In this document: piece by piece, positions 11,330-22,993 of the stretch
Layout: each line of letters begins with the position of its first letter
How positions within the stretch are numbered: position 1 is the first letter of the stretch
Source: Opeltia flavorubescens
Lineage: Eukaryota; Ascomycota; Lecanoromycetes; Teloschistales; Teloschistaceae
Assembly: GCA_000442125.1 (NCBI GenBank)
Contig: KE546974.1
Location: forward strand, 1,240,001 to 1,304,000
Direction: 5' to 3'
DNA length: 64,000 nucleotides
Translations under genes and position numbers: made by a program
Notes under the pieces: model-generated
Database searches by the model: none
What the model saw: only the letters and a program-made list of their open reading frames with translations
What the model was told of the DNA's origin: nothing

Positions 11330-12021
11330 ATGGCATCCGCCCCTATATGCCCAGCTTGCCCCGAATGTAACGAGAGCAAACTCTCCGACACCGCAAGTAT
11401 ATTCACCCTCTGTACATTCGCCTACGTCGTGATCGCCGGCATCCTTTACTACCTCCAAGCTTTCACAGAATGTGCGAGCAGTCTCGAAGCACTAGTAGCC
11501 TCTACACGCAGTCTGTATCAAGAATTTGAGTTTCTATATGATGATGCCACGGCTATCGAACGAGGGCCTGCAGTGCTTACTACTGCGAACGATGAAGCCA
11601 AACGTAGCCGCGCAGCATTGAGTCTCTTTAGTATTTCTCGAGATGTGGCTGGTCAGATGAAAGATCTAATCCGGCTTGCTGCGGAGAGTGAATCAAGATT
11701 AAGTGGCGGAAGATTCAGGAATCGAGGCCATTTGATCATTTTGAGGGCGGAGATGACGAGNAAGCATGGGGCTGCAGTGGATGGGGTGTCTAAATTTCGG
11801 ACTGCGCTTTTTCAGTCTGTGATGTCCATTACTCTACTGGTGCATTGGGCTGATTATGCGAGTCCTTTAGATACAAGCAGCATGAGGATTCGCTGTATCG
11901 GAGACGGCAGGACGAGGCTTTAGAAGCACAGGACTTGACGCTGCAGCGACAGCAGAGCTTGTTGGAAGAGGTACTTACCAGACTGAAGAACCTTGACCAG
12001 ACCCAGCAGACTTCAAGGTAG
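11330..12021 (+). CDS. Small membrane-anchored coiled-coil protein, function unknown
   Basis: Two exons, 11330-11818 and 11863-12021, flank a 44-bp intron and give 215 residues. Residues 1-17 are Cys/Pro rich (CPACPEC). A transmembrane helix follows at about 23-44 (ASIFTLCTFAYVVIAGILYY), and then a helical region starts with FTECASSLEALVASTRSLYQEF. After the splice the C-terminus is a strongly charged coiled coil rich in Gln, Glu, Arg and Leu (LYRRRQDEALEAQ, then LQRQQSLLEEVLTRLKNL). Without removing the intron the frame would end early and lose this coiled coil, which supports the model. One undetermined base at 11761 falls inside the coding part. No known family is assigned; the layout suggests a membrane-tethered scaffold. 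Confidence 0.6.
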
Positions 12022-12250
12022 AGGTGTAGAATGACCAAATAGGATGAATTCGCTCTTCGCTGTATGAACTTTTGTTCTAGCTTACACCTGGTGCTCTATT
12101 GGGTATCTATACTGGAAATAAAATTGCACACAAAGGTCAAAATCTTCTCCATCAGAGGACTTTGGTGCAGACGACAATACTTCAAACGTTTCTGATTCCA
12201 CAATCCCAGAGGTCATAACCCAAAACCACCCTTGCGGTAGCAAAAGACAA

Positions 12251-13030
12251 CTACCGCCATTTTCTTGACAACCGGTAGTAAGGTCGTTTCTTCCCATTGG
12301 GAAACGCTCGCTCATACCTCGGGGGACGCTCCGCAACTCGGTCCTGGGACAGGTCATAGAAATGAGCGTTGAGAGGTGGAAGAGTAGGGTGAAACCCATC
12401 TGCCCGCATGATGTCTCGAATGATCGTGTTGGGGTTGTATGCTTCAACAGGATTTACGACCTTCATCGTGCTATATTCGGCAAGCCAGACTTTTTCCGTC
12501 CCAGACGGGAAACCTTTTGCCTTTGCGGCTACGCGCTGCTGAATGACTTGATCGCAATTCGGAAGGTGGTAAGATTCTGATCCGTCATAGTGACGAAGGC
12601 GTGCTGTTCTCTCGGTGCCTAAGATCACAGGCTCGTCTTCGTAACTACCACATCTGGATTGGTAGTCTGGATCCCAGTCACCTCCAGAGAACTCTACTTC
12701 GCATTTGATACACGTCTCCATGTCGTGGTACGTGGTCGGTCCATCCCAGTCATTCTTTAACCATCTGCGGCCCTTTTCAGAAAGTTCTTCGAAGTTAAGA
12801 AAGTCGCATAAACATTGGTCGTAAGGATCGGGACCCATTTTCTGACATTCATTTTTGAGTCTGCGAGGCCATCGATGACCGCTAGTTGTTCTTCCTGGTT
12901 TCACGATCCGATACATTCGATTGGATCCGAGCATACTTCGAGGTGTCAGTACAGTGCTACCAAACGCCATGGAGGGCCTGGCTAGAAGCTTTTTGAGTAA
13001 TTGAACCAGCCACGCGTGAATGTCTTGCAC
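12251..13030 (-). CDS. Hypothetical cytosolic protein
   Basis: An uninterrupted frame of 259 residues; a second possible start at 12970 would give 239. Five cysteines cluster in the first half (CQKM, CLC, CIKC, and one in SRCGSYEDE), and the CIKCEV pair could bind a metal if partnered. The middle is acidic with several WD/WxxD-like aromatic-acidic steps, and the C-terminus is basic, ending in a KKRPYYRLSRKWR-type tail. No signal peptide or membrane segment is seen. No family is recognised. Its length, balanced composition and lack of a competing frame favour a real gene. It is divergent from the NIPSNAP gene. Confidence 0.5.
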   Translation of the reverse strand: MQDIHAWLVQLLKKLLARPSMAFGSTVLTPRSMLGSNRMYRIVKPGRTTSGHRWPRRLKNECQKMGPDPYDQCLCDFLNFEELSEKGRRWLKNDWDGPTTYHDMETCIKCEVEFSGGDWDPDYQSRCGSYEDEPVILGTERTARLRHYDGSESYHLPNCDQVIQQRVAAKAKGFPSGTEKVWLAEYSTMKVVNPVEAYNPNTIIRDIMRADGFHPTLPPLNAHFYDLSQDRVAERPPRYERAFPNGKKRPYYRLSRKWR

Positions 13031-13388
13031 GTATAAGTCTTGTCACGAGAAAACGTGACATCGAGCTCCGCAATCCCTGAGCGGCTTAGCGGTCTTTCCC
13101 CGCATTTTCCCGCCCTACGGACGCCAACGGCCTTCCCCAATCCAGTGGACCCTTAACTGTAAGCATCAAAACCGTCGGGCTACACGACTTGACTACCCGC
13201 ACCATCCACGCCAGCACTCGGCTGAACCATTGACTACTGACCCCCACCTTCCCCGCAGCTTGCAGTCGCTCTAATCTTTGTACAGTGTACTGATACGCAG
13301 CTTGTCTTGTGCTATCCTCTTGCGTGGATAGAATCGGCTGTCTGGAGCTTTGTGTCGCCAGCTCCGTATCTCCAATTACGACGTCAAT

Positions 13389-14662
13389 ATGCTCACACGA
13401 CGGGCTCTCCTCCGAATTCCTCCTTCCACCGCTGCCCGAGTCCTGAGCACAACCTCTTCCTACCAACGTGCCCCCTCTCTCGCCGATCTCGAACCTAATG
13501 GTGCTCCTACCTTCGACGCTCGCCAAAAGAAATTCCGAGAAGGGATAAAAGAGGCTCAGAAAGCAAAGGAACAGCAAGACAGTCAGTTCGTCAATGCTCC
13601 ATCGTTGTCCTCTAGTTCTGCTAGTTCGTCCAAAGGAGGATCAAGCGGAGGCGGCGCTACCACTGCTCAAGATACGAGCAATGCAAGCTCCTCTTCCGCT
13701 TCTTCCTCTTCGTCTTTCATGCAAGAAGTTGGCAATGGTCATGCCGTTTCGGCACTAGGCTCACTAGCAACCCATAATCCAGAATCCGCACGCGAAGCCG
13801 ATCAGCAACAAGAAACGTCGAAGCGAAAAGGTGCGCTTTCGAGCCTGATATATGGCACGCATGAGGGGCAGCAGATGGACCAGGAGATCGAGAAGAGTTT
13901 CTCGCAGGTCTTGGCGAGAGGGAAATACGTCCACTCGATTGTTTTCCATACCGTCAAGCCAGACAAAGTAGAAGAATATATTGAGCTGGTTGGATCATGG
14001 TATCCGAAAATGGCCAAAATTGAGAAGAACCATGTCAATTTGGTAGGCAGTTGGAGAACAGAAGTAGGCGATTGCGATACTTTCGGTCAGTTCTTTCTTT
14101 CCTAGGACCCCCAACATCCACATCCATAACCATTCCTCGGAAGAAAATTTGCTAACGCCAATGATACCGCAATGAAGTCCACATCTGGGAATACCAACGC
14201 TACCAAGGTTACCACGCCTCCCTCCACTCCATCGCCTCCCACCCAGATTTCCCCGCCTTCGACCGCAGCCTCAAATCCCTAATAACCCACAAACAAACCT
14301 CCCTAATGCAAGAATTCTCCTTCTGGCCCACCACCCCTCCCCGGCAACTCGGCGGCCTCTTCGAACTCCGCTCCTACACCCTCCACCCGGGGAACCTCCT
14401 CGAATGGGAAACTCACTGGCGCAAAGGGTTGAAGGCGAGGAGGGAAGTTATGGAAGGGGTGGGCGCGTGGTTCGTGCAGATTGGCGACTTGAATACGGTG
14501 CATCATCTTTGGCAGTTTGCGAATTTGGAGGAGAGGAAGGCGAGGAGGGAGATGAGTTGGGGGGTTGAGGGGTGGGGGGATACGGTGCATAAGACTGTGC
14601 CGTTGATTCAGACTATGAAGAGTAGGGTTTTGGTGCCGATGCCTTGGAGTCCGGTTGCTTGA
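13389..14662 (+). CDS. NIPSNAP-family mitochondrial protein
   Basis: Two exons, 13389-14085 and 14178-14662, flank a 92-bp intron and give 393 residues. The N-terminus (MLTRRALLRIPPSTAARVLS) is Arg/Ser-rich and lacks acids, as expected for a mitochondrial presequence. Residues about 70-125 are a low-complexity Ser/Gly linker. Two ferredoxin-like NIPSNAP domains follow: one begins KYVHSIVFHTVKPDKVEEY, and the second begins GLFELRSYTLHPGNLLEWE. The second domain's WQFANLEERKARRE segment is typical. Splicing joins VGDCDTF to VHIWEYQRYQGYH, restoring the conserved VHIWEY strand. NIPSNAP proteins are matrix-associated and in animals act as mitophagy signals; the fungal role is uncertain. Confidence 0.87.
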
Positions 14663-16281
14663 GTGAGGGAGGGGTTTTGTGGGGGGAGATGGGATGGTGG
14701 AGAGTAGATAAGTCGAGCGAGAGTGGGTGCGGCACCAGAGGGGAAGGGAGAGAAGAGAAGACGTGGGGAGATAGGCTATCTGATGTAGGGTGCCGGTAGA
14801 AGCGTAGACAATACTTCTCTAGGGCAACCATGAGCGCTGCTTCGGAAAAAAAATTGAAAGAAGCTATTGAGCCGCTTGGACTGGTAGCATGAACAATACA
14901 GAAATACGCTTGATCATACATTCCTTTGATTTGCAGACACGCGTTTCCGTTTTCGAATCAGCATTGGAAATAGATGTTCATCAAGGTCAGATATCAAGAG
15001 GTGAGATTATGTCCAGGGTGTCGCTAGCAAAATACAATCCTCCTTCCTACATGATATGTCTCGCAAACACTATGTTGTGAAGACTTTCACTAAGCGTAGG
15101 AACTCTCACATCTCTTTCTCCAAAATCCAAATTCATGTCTGATATGAATGTATATGCTCACGCATAATCTTTCATGGAAAGGCAATATATCTCATCTCCC
15201 TCAATGCTCTCCGTCCTCTTACTGCAACAGGTCGAAAATGTAGAAGTCTTCTTTTATTTCTATATCTACGATCAGGAAGCCGTCTCTTCCCCCTTCCCAT
15301 TCCCCATCACCCCGTCCCCGGAACTGTGAAACATTTACACGAGAACTTCTCATCCAAAATTATACTGATATATATGGAGTGAATCGCACTCCGCACAGCT
15401 AGTACGATCGGCACTCTTGAACATTCGAAGATCTATTGCCGTTTTGAACCCTCACAGGCACCACACCGCCGGATGGTGGATTCTGCCACTTTGTTCACTG
15501 TCGTCGAGCGGCTGCTGCTGAGATCGACAGGTTGGAAGTCCTCCCCGAGGATGGGACTCGCTTCTTGATTGTTGGCAGAGACGTAAAGGAGGAAAGTCTT
15601 GTCGGCGTTGTATGGCCTTTCGGCTGATTTGTATGTGAGATGGTTGTGTTGCTAGAAGGATTTTGTCATTGCTAGGACGGGTGATGTATATGACTACTAA
15701 GACGTAGACCGAGGTTGTGTAGCATCATGGTAGCAGCTGACAGAATGACGTGCTTGAGGGTATCTTGAAGGTTGGAGTCCACCGAGGGTTTGATTGGGCT
15801 GAGGATATTAGACGTATGGTGGTAAATACTCAAGGTATAGCAGCCTGGGTGAATGATATCTCAAGTTAGAGCCTTGCTGGACCGAAAATCTCGATATATC
15901 ATCAGATGCGCTGTTGCTGATCCTGCATCACATTGGCCGGTCCTGATGACCAGTCAGTGTGCGAATTTTCCAGAATATGTGGTGTGATATTTGAGGGTGG
16001 AGGAGATGTTATATTTCTCGTGCCTTCCTGGCTAGAGTATGATACTGCTCCACCGTGGCTGTAGCCATTCTATGTCTTGCTAGCTTCAAATCGCACATTG
16101 TTGAGATTATCCTGAATGGTGGATCATCGTATGAAAGTGTCGACATATGCACTTCGACCCGGTGGCATTATTTGGGTCGAGCAATTGCTTGGTTGGCTCA
16201 TGGAAACAGCGGCTGTTCGCTGGCCTAAATTATTGATTTGGGATTCATGTGCCTCTTCAAATTATCCTAGCCCATGTCGGG
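14663..16281. other. Long intergenic region between convergent genes
   Basis: About 1.6 kb separate the convergent ends of the NIPSNAP gene and the multipass membrane protein gene. Only short frames without family resemblance were seen. No RNA gene, terminal repeat or transposon motif is recognised. Confidence 0.5.
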
Positions 16282-18126
16282 TTAGCTCGTTTTCTGTACC
16301 GCCTGTCTTGAGGATCGGTTAGCATGATAGTCAGATTCAGGATCGCTGGGAGGATTGTGTTGAACAATCCGATGGTCACCAGCAATGTGCTGATCGAACC
16401 ACGCTTCCATCCCGCCTATGAACGGGTCAGTGCTTAACTTTCGAGTGAAATTTCAAGGATCCTACTCACGGGTTTCCAAGTAGAGATACTGGATCAAAGA
16501 GGGTAGCCAAACCGTGATACCGACTATCTGCATTCATAAAGCGGTCAATCAGCAGGCTCATCTTATGATTTCATACAGTGAGAAACATACCTGACCGAAG
16601 GTCCAGGTAGAAGGGCCTATAACGCCAATCTGGTGATTAATCCACCTGGAGAGCAAAAACACGCATCTGCAGTAGAAGAAGAGGAACACAATCCAGACAC
16701 AACCATACAATAAATTCCCAAGCCTTTTCTTGGTCGACGGTTCCAGATTGCTGAGGTAGCTGGGAGTGGTGGATAGCCGAGCTAGGACGGTGAACCGGGA
16801 CTTCTGTTTCTGTGGAGTAGGTTTTCTGGATTGCAAAGAATCATGATCGAGTAATTTATTTTTCGCTCGAGACAAGATGCGAGAGTTCCGAGACTTGTCC
16901 AAGATCAGAAAGAAAAGAATGATGATACAGTAGATGAAGGTATGCTTTACTCCACCCGGATATTCAAATGGATCGACCGTGCTGGAACTCAAACAAAACG
17001 TTGTTGGGTCCTTGTTGCCACATGACGCTGGGCCGCCAGAGGCATCTCGGAGGAATTTCAAATCGTTTGGGCTCGGATTAAAATGCCGCGAGGTGAAGGC
17101 AGTCACGCCAGATAAAACGACGGAAATGACAGAGAGGGCGATGATATACCAAGAGCTCTTGCCAACACCATGCAGGCTTACTAGTGTGAGCACTACCGGG
17201 AGAAACCCACAGATGGAAATCAATGTGATGGCTGAGTAGGTGTTGGATAGCTGCTGAAGGGTCTGTGCTTGGAAGCCTCCTCCTCGAACTACGATGATAG
17301 CTGCGGCTTGGACGGCAATCATGAAGAAACATTGAGCTTTCTGAAATTCTATCAGAGCTGAAATGAGGTTCGGAACACGATATCGAAGCCCCATCTGTTT
17401 GGCTGTTTCGGCTTTTGCCTTGGCTTTCTTGAAGCCAGAGAAGCAGAACAGAAGCGCTATGGTGATGTAGTAGATCCAGAAGTCGAAGAGCCTCAGTAAA
17501 GCAAAGGCGACGAGTGCTATACCATTCTGCATCCAGTACGAAGCATAGATCTGATGGCGAAGATTTAGCGTGGCAATAACTGGGACATGACCTATAAGAC
17601 TTACGCCAATACCAGCGATGTCATCAACAACCGGAGCATATACGCTATCACAGATATTGGTATTTTTAAAGCATAGATGAGGTTGAGTCGTGCTACATAA
17701 AGTGGCGGGGACTTCTGCACTGGAACGAGAGGCCTGAGCGTCACATTGACCAGATGGAGAGGCGCAATATTCGTTCAAGCACTGCTGAATAATCGTAGCG
17801 ATGTTATTCGATACTCCCACATTCTCGGGAAAGAATCCAAAATCCGCCGCAGCCGATACGCTCTCGGGATCTAAATCTTGATGTGAGAGCGCAGCGATTA
17901 GAGCGGGATACTGTAAACAGTTCTGAAGAGTGGCAGTGCTCTCAAAAATCAAGCTGGCGTTTTGGCAAGCTAATTGGCAATTGTTTTTTCCATCGCTCAA
18001 TATGCAGCCGTCGGAGAAAACATTCACAGAGGACTTGTCCGAAATATTGTGACCGAAGGAAAGAAATGCGTCCTGAAAGCTGAGAAGACTTGGTGTACTT
18101 GCCAGGATATGTAACTTTAAAGACAT
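16282..18126 (-). CDS. Multipass membrane protein with cysteine-rich ectodomain, function unknown
   Basis: Three exons are modelled: 16591-18126, 16470-16527 and 16282-16415, with introns of 63 and 54 bp; the product is 575 residues. The first about 185 residues are extracellular-like, with many cysteines (DGCILSDGKNNCQLACQ; NEYCASPSGQCDAQ; NICDSVYAPVVDDIAGIGV) and several N-glycosylation sites. About seven hydrophobic helices follow, with a basic loop after the second (FKKAKAKAETAKQ) and a long basic loop before the last ones. If the first long frame were read through without splicing, the last membrane segment (IVGITVWLPSLIQYLYLET) would be lost, so the extra two exons are favoured. The architecture matches a family of unknown fungal membrane proteins often present in several copies per genome. 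The 5' end is uncertain: a further upstream exon encoding a leader or membrane segment cannot be excluded. Confidence 0.68.
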
Positions 18127-18756
18127 TATCTAGACATTGACCGCTAACACACTGTTGCGCAAGCAGACGATGCAAATTTCATGATAGGCATGTGGTTCGA
18201 TTAAAGTAGAAAGACATGGAGTCGGTTGCCTATCTGAAATGGCCCCCAAATTCGTTTGCAATTGCACAGCCTCAAACTGGCCGGAGCACATGAAATCGGA
18301 AGATGTGGCGATAGAGGCGTACATAATCAAACTCCAATTTAACGGAATATCAATGTATCTTACTAAATCAACAAAAGAAAAGATCATACTTGAGCTGATA
18401 TCATCGGCCATATGATGGTGTAGAGATCAAAGAAAACAGTCACAAAATTTGTCTGCTATTGATTGGAGACTCCAATGCTCCGGATGTACTGTGTGTGCTC
18501 CATCGAGGAGGTCAATACACTAGATCGATGAAGGGGAATAAATTGATCCCATATCCGGAAGTGAAAGTAGCGAGGAGGCGTAATGATTTGTTCAAATTCT
18601 AACAAAAGACATTCGAAATCAGACCTATGATTGAAGCCAAGCGATAAGATCAAAGCTTCCCATTGGCTCTTTGACTACAACTCGAAATTCCATTCTTACT
18701 CTCCAATACCTATCAATTCTGGCCTACAGGTTCATAAGACCTTTCACTTAACAGCC
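18127..18756. promoter_or_regulatory. Divergent upstream region
   Basis: A 630-bp gap between outward-reading genes. A 94-codon minus-strand frame at 18130-18411 might contribute a 5' exon to the neighbouring membrane protein gene, but no splice path is convincing. Confidence 0.35.
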
Positions 18757-19567
18757 ATGACAGAAGTCCAACAGCCGCCCCTGAACTGGGAAGCTTCAGC
18801 AACCGCCACCCACCCTCAAATATCCACATCCCTCCCCCCAGAAGTCGACACATGCTTAAAGAACGCCAGATTCGTAAACTTCCCCCAACCATAACCCTTT
18901 CTAAGCCTCCATCTAATCAGCATCCCCACAGCTCCACCTCGCCACCTGCGACGCCCTCCACCCACACGTCTCCCTCATGAACTACACCTACCTCCCCTCC
19001 ACCCCCTTCGACCCCAACCCCGTTATAATAATGACCACGAATCCCTCTTCAAAAAAGACACTCAACCTTCTCCAAAATCCACGCGTCTCTCTCCTTGTCC
19101 ATGACTGGGTATCTCACCGCCCGCCAACGCGGAACCCGGACCCCACCCGCGAGGGTTCTCCGCCACCGCAAGCTACACGCTCTAGTCTAGCCACTCTACT
19201 CCTTAACATAAATACCAGTGCTCTGAGTAGTATCAGTGCGACGATCAATGGCACGGCGAGAATGGTGGAGCAGGGCAGCGAGGAAGAAAGTTGGTGTAAA
19301 GAGAGACATCTGGAGAATAACACCTTTGGTGATGCACCGGGGGAGCAGAGGCTTTTCCGCAACGTGCAGGGGTCTGAGGGGTCGGCGGAGGGAGATGGTG
19401 GTGCTAGCTGCTTTATCGAGGGAGAGGAGGTGAGAGTTGTGGTTGTGGGGGTTAGGGAGGGGAGGATAGCGGATTGGAAGGGTGGGGTGAAGGACTGGGT
19501 GTTGATGCCGACAGAAGAGCGAGACGCGGAGAGGGGGAGGCAGGGGATGGTCAATGGGGTGGTGTAA
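18757..19567 (+). CDS. Pyridoxamine 5'-phosphate oxidase-like (FMN-binding split barrel) protein
   Basis: Two exons, 18757-18873 and 18932-19567, flank a 58-bp intron and give 250 residues. The splice joins CLKNARF to LHLATCDALHPHVSLMNYTY, which is the typical first strand pair of this fold. Further features are VIIMTTNPSSKKTLNLLQNP and VSLLVHDW, then a domain stretch SALSSISATINGTARMVEQG, the usual next strands, and a C-terminal VRVVVVGVREGRIADW part with the final strand and helix. Members bind FMN and reduce or oxidise small substrates; the substrate here is unknown. A short Pro/Arg-rich insertion lies at about residues 96-112. It resembles the fungal PNPOx-like proteins related to yeast Ypr172w; this closer match is from memory and unsure. 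Confidence 0.75.
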
Positions 19568-20649
19568 ATTTGGTAGAGGGGCTTTATGAGCTTATGATGG
19601 CATGATTGGGAGAAAGCGGTGGCGTATTCGTCAAGGAAATACGGGAAAAGTTATGGGAATCGATTTGCTGGCTTCCTGCAACATATTTCACCAAATCGTA
19701 AATCGAGGTATCGATGCATATTTCGTTGTTGGCTCCGGATGTCCACTCTTCCTTTGCCGGAGAACGGAAGATCTTTCCATCGGTGGCATGCTCCAGATGT
19801 AAAGGATTGGGTCATGGTCAACCATTCACCACGAATCTCTTGCTCTCCAACCTCACAATTTGAGAGATACTTCAATTATAATCAAACTTGACAAGACATC
19901 CCCAAGTGTGGGGAAATGAAACAACGATTGCTATCAAACGTAGTCCCTGAAGTCATGTTTGGTTATCTTGTACAAGAAATCTTAGCCACATACCAATCTT
20001 CTTAATTTAATCATTTCCGTCAAAATTTTTTCACCTGGAAAACATCATCTTTGGAAAGTTATCGAATGCCTAGACTCCAGATGTTTTGCGGTTCGATCGA
20101 TGACTGTGACTAATGCTATGGTAGGGCAATCATACGATAAAACTCTCCGTTTTAGAGTATCATCGCACTCGGTTTTATTCCATCATTAGGGTGATTGGCT
20201 CTTCTTCTGGGTGAATGATAGACCATGGCAAATCACAGCAGCGCAATGGCACCTCATTCATTACAGACGGAACTAGTAACCTTTACCGTGCCACAATGGA
20301 TTCCTACAGTGCTGTCAATTTACAGCTTTCTTTGTAATCTCTCCCCTGTAAAGATCTCAAGTTTTCACCCATGGTATGTTGCAACGCCAAGCTATTATGT
20401 ATAATGTGGGTGTTAATGTTCTAGGTCTGACTATAATTCTGTCACTAGAGACCACAATGTACAAAGTTGATACCTGCAAAATGATCATTCTAGACACAGA
20501 TCTCTCTTTTGACATGGTGCACAAGCGAGCTAAATTATAGTCGTTGTATCGAAATTTCCTACTTCTAATTGATTATAACAACCCTGCTTGGCCTTGTGAG
20601 GTTTTGTGCTGAGAACCGACCCAAGACCAACGCTCGGTCTGGATTCGTC
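19568..20649. other. Intergenic region upstream of the HET gene
   Basis: About 1.1 kb without a supported gene. The sequence is moderately AT-rich. No repeat, RNA gene or transposon motif is recognised. Confidence 0.45.
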
Positions 20650-22701
20650 ATGTCTCTCGATGCAAACATCCCGGCCTTTGAATATACCGCACTTGAGCGA
20701 GACCACATTAGATTGCTCCGCATCGAGTCCACATTAAATGGTATAATCAGCTGTAAGCTGATTCATCAATCCTTGGACAATGCCAAATCACACCATGCGC
20801 TATCCTACTGTTGGGGTTCTGATATCAAAGACCACGCTATTCTGCTTAATGATAGGCCCTTGAAGATTACGACCAATCTGTACGCTGCATTAGAAGGTCT
20901 TCATCGACTCTTCGAAAGAGAGGGTGAAAATCGAGATCATTACGTATGGGTCGATGCTATTTGCATAAATCAAGACGATCAGATTGAGAAATCAGTACAG
21001 GTCCAGCGAATGGACTCAATATATCGCCAAGCAGAGCGAGTCATAGTCTGGCTTGGTGGTGAAGAAGCTGGAAGTCCGGAGGTCATGTCTGTGTTAGACT
21101 GGGTTGAATTGAATCGTTCGAAGGAGAACTCCATAGCTGCGACAGCTAATCGGGGATTTGACCAAGAGAGCATGAATTCTATGAACGAAGGAGTTGAATT
21201 AAGGCTTGCAGAGTCGACCAAAGAACTGAAAAGGAATTATCTTATCAAGGAAGAACAATTGATTGCATTTCAAGCGCTGCTCTCCGACTTGACAGAGCAG
21301 GAGCTGAAAGGTGATAAATTAAATTCAGAGGGCATGATGCAGATGCTTCAACAAACACTTTTCGAACATATATTCGCGCCTGACCACCCTTTCTGGGGTA
21401 AATTCCTCGCGTTCATGAACAGACCTTGGTTTTCGCGAGTATGGACATAACAAGAGATAATCCTAGCGCGGTCTGCAACTGTTGTGTGTGGTGGAAGAAG
21501 TGTTAGTTGGCCTATCGTGAAAGAATGCCGGTTTGCTTTCATTCGGCCTTACTGCTTATTGAGTCTTTATGGTCGGCAACATATCATGTCAAACTTGCAG
21601 CTGATTACCCAATCTCAAAGCTTCCTCTTCGGTGAAGAACCATTCCAGGATGGCACGCTTTATAACCTTCTCTACCGGATATCAGCACGTGAAACTCAAG
21701 ACCCACGCGATTATGTGTTTGGCATCATGGGCCTCGTCGGCCCGAAAGCCCGCTCCCTGATCCCGATCGATTACGGGGCGTCAGTGTCCGCTGTGATTAC
21801 AAATGCAGTAGTGGTGGCATGCCTCACAACACACTATGCATGGTTCTGGTGTACATTTATGGAGGAATGCTTTAATAGATCAGGACCTGGTATTAAAGAC
21901 TTGCCTTCATGGTGTCCAGATTTTACTATATTGATGGATGCCTGGAACGACATGGGTAGAGAGGAACCTGATATTTCGGACGAGGTTCGGCGAACTTTGG
22001 CCAAAGACGGGGATGTGATTATCGATGAGAAGAACAGAACGTTACGTGCTCTTGGTGTCCGACTTGACACCATCAAGGAATCCATTGGTTTAGCAAATGG
22101 CTTCGCGAAAATGAAGTTATACAAAATTTGGGAGAAAGGCGACTCGTCTGACGGTGACTCTCAGGATGATTTTGCTCTGATATTCAATGAAGTGACGTCA
22201 GAATGGCTTAACCGAATGAGCGAAGTCTTCTATTCGAAATTCGGCAAGGAAAACGGAGCGCCTGAGGCCTTGGTGCAGATTTTCCATGACCGGAGCTCGC
22301 AATCTCCACCTTATGAAATGCATATGGGTCTCGACGAGATCCGAGCCTTTTGCGAGTGGAGCCAAGCACAAAATGTCGAGACTTGGCAAGAGGCTGAATA
22401 TGAGCTTGGATTACACAGATCTGTACTCGATCAGATCAAAGATGATTTGACTTCTGTATTGATTGAACAACATGGCAGACAATTTTTTCTCACGTCAGCT
22501 GGCAGGGTAGGCTTCGCTCCTGTGGAAACCAGTGCAGGGGACATTGTCTGTTACATAAATGGAGGTCGACGCTTGCATATCCTTTCGTCGGACGGCAACA
22601 GGCATATTACTTGTGCCTCAGTAAAGGGCCTGACAAGCAACGAGATACTGGCTATGTCGGAAGATTGGAAGGATAAGTGGGAGACATTCGTGTTAACATA
22701 G
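20650..22701 (+). pseudogene. Heterokaryon-incompatibility (HET domain) gene with an in-frame stop
   Basis: One reading frame spans about 680 codons but is interrupted by a TAA at 21448-21450. Both halves are in the same frame. The N-terminal half holds the HET domain, with the three usual blocks: HHALSYCWGS, YVWVDAICINQDDQ and VIVWLGG. The stop falls in the next conserved block, just after PWFSRVW and before QEIILA. The C-terminal half continues with the family's DYVFGIMGLV motif and an acidic tail. HET proteins govern non-self recognition and can trigger death of fused hyphal compartments. A 29-nt GT...AG stretch spans the stop, but it is shorter than other introns here and would delete a conserved block. 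The simplest reading is a recent null allele; a sequencing error or stop read-through is possible. The start was chosen at the first ATG; upstream codons lack one. Confidence 0.8.
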
Positions 22702-22993
22702 TCGTTAGAGCCTGGAAGGGAAAGCTTGACATGTCAATTGGATTGACAATGGTCAATTCTGAATAGATTCAGGTTTATTTCTGCTAGGGATCTCACTGAC
22801 CTATGTCGTCCTTGGATGAAGAAACAGGCAGACAGGATGATCGACTGTAGAATATTTGTAGCTACGTCATGCCAAGCCTTGTCGCGAAAGAATGTTCACG
22901 GACGTGTTGACGGAATTTGACATACTCTCTTTGAGCGCACTTTCGTTGCTCTGACGAACCATACCGGCTTTGACGAACCACTTGGCTTCAACA

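Noticed and set aside
13086-13577. 163-codon minus-strand frame
   Set aside because: It overlaps the presequence and linker coding part of the NIPSNAP gene and has no family match.
18130-18411. Upstream exon for the multipass membrane protein
   Set aside because: The 94-codon frame has a GTATG donor, but no acceptor gives a convincing leader joined to the main frame.
21439-21467. A 29-nt intron spanning the HET stop codon
   Set aside because: It has GT and AG ends, but it is shorter than all other introns modelled here and would remove a conserved block.
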